A stretch of DNA of 64,000 bases from Guillardia theta CCMP2712 (Eukaryota; Cryptophyceae; Pyrenomonadales; Geminigeraceae), in NCBI RefSeq assembly GCF_000315625.1, contig NW_005434659.1, positions 795,938-859,937 of the forward strand, read 5' to 3'. Position 1 is the stretch's first letter; every line of letters starts with the position of its first letter. Below, in pieces: positions 57,188 through 64,000 of the stretch. Both the position numbers and the translations under genes were made by a program. Below the pieces are notes generated by a model that saw nothing but the letters and a program-made list of their open reading frames with translations, was not told the DNA's origin and ran no database searches.

Positions 57188-57193
57188 AAGAAG
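56696..57193. other. Spacer between converging Cwc2-like and zinc-cluster genes
   Basis: Ordinary 3' flanks of both genes are followed by a GGAGCA hexamer run at 57118-57190, directly beside the stop codon of the minus-strand gene. Confidence 0.5.
57118..57190. repeat. GGAGCA hexamer microsatellite
   Basis: Units GGAGCA/GCAGGA repeat perfectly from about 57160 to 57190, with degenerate copies before. Confidence 0.9.
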
Positions 57194-60100
57194 TTACCCT
57201 GCACTCGTGCCTGGGATGAGCCCAGCGAAACCCATTTCGTTGCTCTGCATGCAGACGTGAGGGAGATGAAGGAGAGACGAGAGAGCGGACCTGAGAGATC
57301 AAGGGAGCCATGCTCATGTTGTGAGCGAGGATCCTCTCCTGGTTCTGCTTCTCCTGCTCCAGTCCCATCAAGGCGCTACCGGGGAACGAGGCTGAAGATT
57401 TGCTGCAAGCAAGTGAGGAGGAGAATGGTCGAACTGGAGGTTTCACTTCTCTGCCTGGACTGTGTTGAGATCAACCACCTGACACGTCGATGAGACAGCT
57501 GGAGATACGAGAGAGAGGAAGGGGAAGGAGGCAGGGAGGCAGGGAGGCAGGGATTTGTACAGGAGAGCAGAGGAGAGGAGAGCAGGAATACGAAAGCGAG
57601 GGGAGGGGAGGAGAGGAGAGGAAGGGAGAGCCAAGACCTTGTTCTTTTTCTTGATCTTCTGGATGTATCGAATGATCATTCCTCCGATGATCTGCTCGGA
57701 AGTTCGATCACAACACAGAAAACAATCTCCCCGCAACCTCTCCTCAGCTCCACACTAGCTCCTCCCTCCAGTAGCCCTCCAGCTCCTCCCTCCACCTTGG
57801 GAGTGATGGTTGACAAGATGATCTTCTGCATCCAGATGGGCAGAAAGCGAATATTTGCCTTGGCCGTCTGCTGACATGTGAGAAAACGAGCATGCGGGGG
57901 AGGGAGAGAGAGGAGGAAAGAACGCAAGGGAGGAGTGCGAGATAGAGAGAATGGGGATTGAGATGAAATGGGAACCGAAGAGCAGTGACAGATGAGAGGA
58001 GGGAAGGAGGGAAAGGGGGCCAAGGGGAGCAAGGATGGGAGGGAAAGCAGGGAAGGAGGAGAGAGGCGGGAAGAAGGGGAGGGGAATAGCGAGGTCAGAA
58101 GGGAGTGAGGAGGAAGGGGAGTGTCACAAACCTCCATTATGATGGACTTCTCAGGATTTCTCGGGCTGGGGCCGATGGTGGTGACTTTGAGTTTGAAGGT
58201 TTTGTTGTTCTCGTCGTAGGTGTTCGTCTCCAAGTTCCAGGGGATCGTCACTTGCGTGCACATGTTCTGTGCGGGGAAGTTGTGCCTGCTCGTGATGTTA
58301 CCTCCACCTCGCTCCCGCTCGTGCTCCTGCTCCTGCTCCTCTCGTTCTCTTTCTGCCCGCCCGCCCCCAACCTCCTTCCCTGCAACCCTCTCGCACTACT
58401 TCCTCCATCCTGCTCCACCTTTCATTCCCGCTCCTCCTGTACCTGCGGATGACGCGGATTGTGTAGGATCGGGGGATGTTGAACAAGTGCATGAGGCGTC
58501 CGAGGTTCACGTCGTACTTCATCACAAAGTCGTCGGCCGGTCGCTGCTCGTTGCGGTAGATGATTTCATGTCCCTGCTCGCTGTTGAGAGGCGAGAAGAG
58601 GAGGAGGAGAGAGAAGAGAGGGGAGAGGGGAGCAGAAGAAGCTAGGGGAGAGGAGAGCAGAAGAAGGAAGAGCAGGAGGAGGACGAGGAAAGAGGCAAAC
58701 AAAAGCAGAGGAAGGAGCAGTGAAGAATGATAATGAAGTTGCCACAGGATCGAGTACTTGAGCTTTGCCTCGAATGATAATGAAGGGACGAGGAGGAAGA
58801 GGAACTAAGGGGAGGAGAGTGGGCAGGAGGGAGTTGCGAAACCTGGTAATTTGTGTCCCATTCCTGCCTTCTGTCTCCAACGAAGTGAAACATGTCGCAA
58901 CACTCCACATACCTGGAAGAAAAATGGTAAGGAGGAAGAAGAGGAAGGAGAGCAGGAGGAAAAGGAGGGAAAAGGAGGCAAGAGGAGGAGGAGGAGGAGG
59001 AGGAGGAACGGATGAAGGTTAGGGGAGGGGAGGGGAAGCGGGTGTACGTCAGCTCTGCTTCCATCATAATGCGGAACCACATTTCATTCTTCTGTTTCAG
59101 AAGGTCCTAGAGTCACAGGTAAGAAAGCAAATCAGAATCTCGTCCTCTACTCTCCTCCTCCCCTCCCATACTTGCTCCTCCCCTCCTCCCCTTGCTCCTC
59201 CCTTCCTCTCCCCCGTTTTCTCGGCCTCCAACTCTTTCCACGTCCTCCTCCACTTCTCCATCATCACATTGGTCGTGATCTTCTTCTCAGCATGGATCGA
59301 CTTGTTCTTGGCAAACTCAACCCACCCCGGCCCTGACGGCCTCTGACCGAATCCTGTCGTAAGAAATGCCGAATTACCGTGAGGAGAGAGGGAGTTGATA
59401 GTGGAGGGATATGAAGCGGCAGAGGAGGAAAGGGAGAGGGAGACAGGAGGATGGGCAGGCAGGGAGGGAGGGAGGAAGGGAGGGAGGGAGGGAGGGAGGG
59501 ATGAACAGAGAAGAAGGAGGAAGGAGGCAGCAAACGATAAGAGGAGGAGGGAAGGAGGGAGGGAGGGAGGGAGGACTTGAGACAGGAGGAGGGAGGGAGG
59601 ACTTGTGACACGAGGGAGGAGGAGGAGAATGAGGAGGAGGAGGAGGAGAAGGAGGAGGAGGAGGGTCTTACCCTTGAGAGCCTCGTTCGCCTCGTTGAGA
59701 TGGGACGAGATGAGACCCTGCGACTCAGGAGGAAGCTGGAGATCCATCGGCTGAAATTCAGACGCGCAGCTCCGGATCCCCTTCACCTCCTGCCCGACTA
59801 TCGGTGAGCAGAGAAGTTGGCAAGACGGAAGGGGGAGCGAGATGGAGAGGAGGGATACGAGAAGAGAAGCAGAGGAAAGGAGAGGGAAGAGGAGGAGAGG
59901 AGAAGAAAAACGATGAAAAGGAGAGGAGAGGAAAAGGGAGGAGAGAGGAGTTTGATATTGTTTCACCTTGTTGGCAAACAGAATGAACTCGCAGAAGTCT
60001 CTGAATGAGATCATCTGCAGGATGAAAGCCACGGCCGATGCTGTCTGGTCGCATTTCTTCCCAGGGGACCGCAGGTACAAGGGAAGAGCCTTCAAGCACG

Positions 60101-61880
60101 TCAGAGGAGAGAAGGAGACAGGGGAGGATAGAACAGAGAAGGAAGAAGAGGAGACCGAGGTATAGAGAAGGCGAGTCCGACAGAGAGGAGGTAAGGAGGA
60201 GATCGAGAGGAGGAGGAGATCGAGGCTGGTCACCTTCAGGAAAGTTTGATAGTTTACATTCTGGGGCAGTTCAGGGGTGACCCATTTTTCCAGCTCGAGG
60301 TTGCAACTGCGATAAACTTCGTTGTTGCGAATCACGTTCTCCTCCGAATCCTTCGAAACGGCCTCGGCACAGATATCCACGATCCGCTGTTTCTCAGATC
60401 GTCAAGCTCGGAACCTTCTTCCTCCTGCTCTTTACCTTCTTCATGACCTCGAACTTCTTCTTGGTTATAATCTGCGGCACAAACACGCGAGCAATCTGCA
60501 CCGCAAGAAGCCATCAGAGCTTGTCTTTATCGCATGCAAGAGCGACAGACCTTCAACAAAACCTCCGTCTCCCCGTCGTTGGGTCTCTGACCGTAAGGAA
60601 ACAGGTCTGACATGGATTTCAAAACTTCGCAACAAATCATCATTATTATCATCATCATCATCATCATCATTGTCATCATCATCTGTATCATTATCATCAT
60701 CATCATCTGTATCATCATAATCATCATCATCGTCAACTCCACGATCTGCAACTTTATCTTCACCCCCTCAATCATCGTCAACCTGGAAGACAATCTGGCA
60801 TCTCATTGCTGCACTCCAACCCGAAACCTCTCTTCACGCAAGACGAGCATGGCCGCACTTCGTCACATCTGCATGCTAGATGAGGAAAACCAAAAAGGGA
60901 GTGAGGAAACAAACTTGAGCTTCTTCGATCTGCAGCGCGTGCACGCCGGAGCTCTTGACTTGGACGCATCATGGTTGACAACGACGTTCTCCAAATCTTG
61001 ACAAGGCATGAGCACGACAATCATCGCGGCAAAGCTTCTCACTCATTGGAAGGTTTCGATTCAACTTGTGTGACGGTTTTCGGTGAGATGAAGGAGCATC
61101 AAACAAATACCTTGAGATCAGAAAAACAGAGCAAGTGAGGTGCGAGGCTCCGGCAACAGACTTGTCACCTGTTGAAAGAATCTTTGACTGTGCTGAGAAC
61201 TCTGGGGTTTGTCTTGTTCCTGTTGGCTGCAACAGCAAGGAGAATCACGTCATCACGAAGAAGGTGAACCAGAACGGGGGGGGGGTGGACAAGACGAGGG
61301 AGGGAGACGGAGGGGTTGAGGAAGGCAGGCTGAAGCAGATGGGGGGTGGGGGTGGGATTCGGGTCTAAAGGAGTACAGCTCGGTTACATTTGTCTTGTGA
61401 AGATGAGGAGGAGGAGCTCTCTGAGGACAAGGAAGTTGAAGAGCCTGCGGCTAGGGGCAGGGAGGAGCTTGACCCCTGGTCTCCTCGCGCTACTGCTGCT
61501 GCCTGCGACGGCATCGCCGGGGAGTGCCATGCTGAGGACGAGGCCTGTCCCGATGTCGGAGGTTGGCTTTGATCTGATGTGAGCACCGCCGGTGTCGACG
61601 CCCTGCCTTCAGCCGGCTGCTGGTACTCCATTGACGATGCAATGTTCGCTATAGGAAACTGCTGCTGTCCATAAGAGTCTTCCCCTGCGGGCCCGACTCT
61701 GCTAGTCGTGGTAGGGAACGAGAAGGCATCATGGTTAGAGAAAAGGCGTGAAATATCTTCTTGCGAGCACCCTAACCCCAGCTCTCCGAGGTTCGCATAC
61801 AGATTGCTCCTTGTGTCTTCCATGGCACACCCGGTAGAAGTGTCCATGCCCTCGCTCGTTGGCACAATATCCTTGTGCAT
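57194..61880 (-). CDS. Zn2Cys6 zinc-cluster protein with START-like C-terminal region
   Basis: The ATG at 61880 opens a Ser/Gln-rich exon (to about 61390). A Gln-rich exon (QQEQDKPQSSQHSQRFFQQ, about 61236-61180) follows. Next comes a Gal4-type cluster made by splicing CTRCRSKKLK to CDEVRPCSSCVKRGFGLEC: Cys spacing C-x2-C-x6-C-x5-C-x2-C-x8-C, a complete Zn2Cys6 pattern (about 60940-60810). Many exons continue: DLFPYGQRPNDGETEVLLK, IARVFVPQIITKKKFEVMKK, NYQTFLK, MISFRDFCEFILFANK and HAEKKITTNVMMEKWRRTWK. A region resembling START lipid-binding domains comes last: VECCDMFHFVGDRRQEWDTN, IIYRN, FNIPRSYTIRVIRR, MCTQVTIPWNLETNTYDE and the final-helix type ANIRFLPIWMQKIIL. The end is QNQERILAHNMSMAPLISQ then SNEMGFAGLIPGTSAG, stop 57194-57196. 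Introns are strongly C/T-rich on the sense strand. Likely a nuclear transcription factor, perhaps lipid-responsive. The zinc cluster is firm, START is moderate, and the single-gene structure is inferred from continuous splice phase. Confidence 0.65.
59433..59662 (-). repeat. Intron filled with GGGA/GGAG (sense CCTC/TCCC) repeats
   Basis: Runs of GGGAGGGAGGGAGG and GAGGAGGAG on the plus strand make an almost pure pyrimidine tract on the sense strand of the zinc-cluster gene. Confidence 0.85.
60632..60742 (-). repeat. Intron with GAT/ATG triplet microsatellite
   Basis: Plus-strand ATC/ATT repeats, hence GAT on the sense strand, lie in the intron after the Zn2Cys6 exon (GTTGACG donor near 60780) and before the exon with FPYGQRPNDGE. 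Confidence 0.8.
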
Positions 61881-62453
61881 GCCTTGAGAGCGGAGTAATT
61901 TATGTTAATTTTCCACAGATTGTGTCTGCTACAGGTCCTCCCGCGTGTATGGGTCGAAAGTTCTCTTGCCTCGACTTGTTTGAGCGCGAACACAAACTTC
62001 CGATGTGCGTCTGCTTTGATCTTCTCCTCTCCTTGACCTCTCTCGACTGAGCTTCTGCTAGATCATCTCGATCTACTCAATCCACCGCCCACTCCTCTCT
62101 TCTCTTCTCCTCCCCCCTGCTCTCTTCTCCTCCTCTCCCTGCTCCTTCGCTCCCAACCCAGTCGAGTGCTCCACACCCAACAACAAAAGATGACAAAAGA
62201 TATAAAAATATTTTGTACACATTTTGAGAGCTCCGGAATATAAACCCAATACTAATACAAGATAAATAATTATAATGATGACTTACAATGTTTTAACAGC
62301 CGGCGACACCCTGTAAGCCTTCTCCAGAAATTCTCCTCGTTTTTTTGAAATTGTTAAATAATATTTCATCCTTACAGTTCACCTCTTGAAATCTCCAGAT
62401 CAAGTCGCAGACTTTTGGGGCGGACCCAGGAAAAGGCTCTGGGGCGGACCTGG
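61881..62453. other. Spacer between divergent zinc-cluster and COQ8 genes
   Basis: A C/T-rich stretch (about 62080-62160) is followed by an AT-rich patch (62180-62380). No gene is seen. This probably holds both promoters. Confidence 0.5.
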
Positions 62454-63746
62454 ATGTTCGGGACAATGAGGGCGATGAGTGTCGGGGGTTTTAAGGACTC
62501 CCAGGCAATGCAGCGAGAGAAGGACGCGATTCGGGTGATGCAGGTGAGGAGGAGGAGGCGATGAAGATGGTCTGGGTTGCGGGAGGGTAGCAAGATGGCA
62601 GGAGAAGGAGGGAGGGGAGGGAGGGGATGAGAGAGGGAGAAGAAGGGAGAGAAGGAGGGAGGGGAGGGTGAGAAGCTCGTGAGGGGTCCTGGAGGGATGA
62701 GGATCGGCTTTACGAGAGCAATGGTCATCGGGCAAGCGAGAAGCAGAGGAACAGATCTAGCCCGGAGCAGGAATGACTTCATCTGATACCATGCATCCTG
62801 TCTCAGGGAGCTGCGTTGGTAGCGTCAAGATTGATCGAGATGCAAGTTTCGACTATGGCCTTCACCCCTCCCGCGGCTCAAGGGAGGAGAGGCACTTGGA
62901 AGGAGGAAGAAAACAATGAAATCGCCAAAGATCGGGCAAGGAGATCATGGCCGAAAGCAGCAGACCTGGACAAGGAGTTCTTGTCCAAATTTGCTCCATT
63001 CAGTTCGCATGCTCTGAATCCATACGTAAGGGAGAGGACTTCGAACGGGACGTGGGTGGAGGAGACGAAGAAGAAGTCAGACGAACAGGATCGGAGTAAG
63101 GCCGACGAAAGACATCTGCAGGAGGAAGAAGCGAGGAATCTGAAGAAGGATAGGGCTGAAGTAGCGGGAGAGACTGGGGGTAAGGAGGCTGCGAGTGCCC
63201 GATCGACGGAGATGGAGCGAGAAAGCAAAGATGAAGGAGAGGGAAGGAGGAAGGTCAGCAGTCCTCTAGATGAGCACACGGTGAAGGAGGCGAGTGTTGA
63301 GACTGTATCCTCCTCCAAGAACCAGCAGCTCCCGCACGAGAACGTTGGCACCACGAAAGCAGCGGAGGCGCGTAGGGAGGCGGAGAGGCAGGAAAGGAGG
63401 AGGTCGAGCCACGTGCCAACCGGAAGGATCCAGCGAGTAAGCAGCTTTGCGGGGCTAGGGATCGGCATGGCGCTCGGGACGGTGGGGGCGATAGTTAACA
63501 ATGCGGTAAGGGGGAGGATGGGGGCAGCGGGAGGACTGAAAGGGGCGATCTTGAGCGAGGGGAACAGCAACCGCCTGACACTGGCGCTGTGCCGCATGAG
63601 AGGAGCAGCGCTGAAACTCGGGCAGCTGCTGAGCATACAGGACGAGCACGTGATACCCAAGGAATCTCCTCTTCGTCAGGTGATCGACCGGGTGCGGGAG
63701 GAGGCGGAGCAGATGCCGGCGGATCAGCTGCTAAGGATGATGGAGG

Positions 63747-63782
<36 letters not shown>

Positions 63783-63836
63783 GGAGGAGGAGGAGGAGGA
63801 GGAGGGGAGGAGGAGGAGGATAAGGAGGGGAGCAGG

Positions 63837-63871
<35 letters not shown>

Positions 63872-64000
63872 AAGTAGGAAGGGGGGCAGGAGGAGCAGGA
63901 GGAAGAGGAGTATGAAGGGAAGCAGGAGGAGGACGGAGGTGGGGGTTGATGATTGCGTACAGGAAAATCTCGGGGAGAACTGGAGGAGCAAGCTCTCTTC
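62454..64000 (+). CDS. COQ8: COQ8/ADCK3 family atypical kinase (5' part; continues past window)
   Basis: COQ8 is an ABC1/UbiB-family protein of the mitochondrial inner membrane needed for coenzyme Q synthesis. Exon 1 (62454-62543) encodes MFGTMRAMSVGGFKDSQAMQ and the next 10 residues. Exon 2 (62807-63745) begins GAALVASRLIEMQ and has a long charged, Lys/Glu-rich stretch of about 150 residues. It then gives VPTGRIQRVSSFAGLGIGMA, with a hydrophobic glycine-rich segment, and ALCRMRGAALKLGQLLSIQD, which carries the diagnostic KxGQ motif. It ends EQMPADQLLRMME. Exon 3 starts at 63963 with ENLGENWRSKLSSF, matching the EELGxNWRxKL segment of ADCK3. The Ala-rich nucleotide loop and catalytic residues lie beyond the window. 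The first frame may extend upstream of 62454 (RRLLGRTQEKALGRTW), which could be part of a mitochondrial presequence. Confidence 0.92.
63746..63962 (+). repeat. Intron with (GAT)n and GAG/GGAGCA microsatellites
   Basis: A GTGATG donor right after LLRMME and a GTACAG acceptor before ENLGENW bracket about twelve GAT units, then GAG, then GGAGCA repeats. Unspliced reading gives poly-Met, poly-Asp or poly-Arg artefacts. Confidence 0.9.

Noticed and set aside
63731-63991. ORFs rich in Leu, His or Asp at the right edge
   Set aside because: They are frames of the GAT/GAG/GGAGCA microsatellite in the COQ8 intron, whose splice sites join conserved COQ8 segments.

Overview
This window is nuclear DNA from an intron-rich, single-celled eukaryote. 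Most genes are cut by short GT-AG introns; those I could delimit are about 44 to 190 nt. The gene set includes DNA-PKcs, VPS13, COQ8/ADCK3, Cwc2, ribosomal protein eL38, an SRF-type MADS factor, a NEK-like kinase and a CCT/BBS-type chaperonin-like protein. One RRM protein begins with a signal peptide, as expected for proteins entering a secondary plastid. My best guess is a cryptophyte alga such as Guillardia theta. That is inferred from gene style, not from a sequence match.

Layout from left to right. 1-5823 (-): 5' part of a large secreted protein with an RCC1 propeller followed by IPT/TIG repeats. 6.0-9.5 kb: a segmental duplication with two copies of a small Pro-rich/Cys-rich membrane-protein gene. 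9954-10025 (-): tRNA-Asp(GUC). 10.8-11.7 kb (+): eL38, not visible as one ORF and reconstructed here from five exons. 12.2-14.9 kb (-): chaperonin-like protein. 16.1-18.2 kb (+): MADS/SRF factor. 19.7-22.0 kb (-): NEK-like kinase. 22.6-34.4 kb (-): apparently complete DNA-PKcs. 34.8-36.9 kb (-): membrane-anchored, N-glycosylated protein with a Frizzled-like cysteine-rich region. 37.1-38.9 kb (-): two unrecognised genes. 39.65-52.58 kb (+): VPS13 lipid-transfer protein with an internal, nearly identical 1.43 kb tandem repeat. 52.8-53.6 kb (-): signal-peptide RRM protein. 54.8-56.7 kb (+): Cwc2-like splicing factor with a WW module. 57.2-61.9 kb (-): Zn2Cys6 zinc-cluster protein with a START-like C-terminal region. 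62.45 kb to the end (+): COQ8/ADCK3, cut by the window edge.

The genes do not form a pathway. Several divergent pairs share spacers that probably act as promoters: chaperonin-like/MADS, unknown/VPS13, RRM/Cwc2 and zinc-cluster/COQ8. Spacers carry G-rich, AT-rich or triplet and hexamer microsatellites. Several introns hold GAT/GAG-type triplet expansions, always in that orientation on the sense strand. DNA-PKcs and VPS13 both have intron-dense ends and very long central exons.

The strongest items for follow-up are the VPS13 internal tandem array with a reading-frame break at one junction, the Zn2Cys6-START protein, the secreted RCC1-IPT protein, the Frizzled-like surface protein, and the ubiquitin-like LRLRGG motif in two unrelated predicted N-termini. 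Exon boundaries come from reading splice signals and family similarity by eye, with no transcript support.
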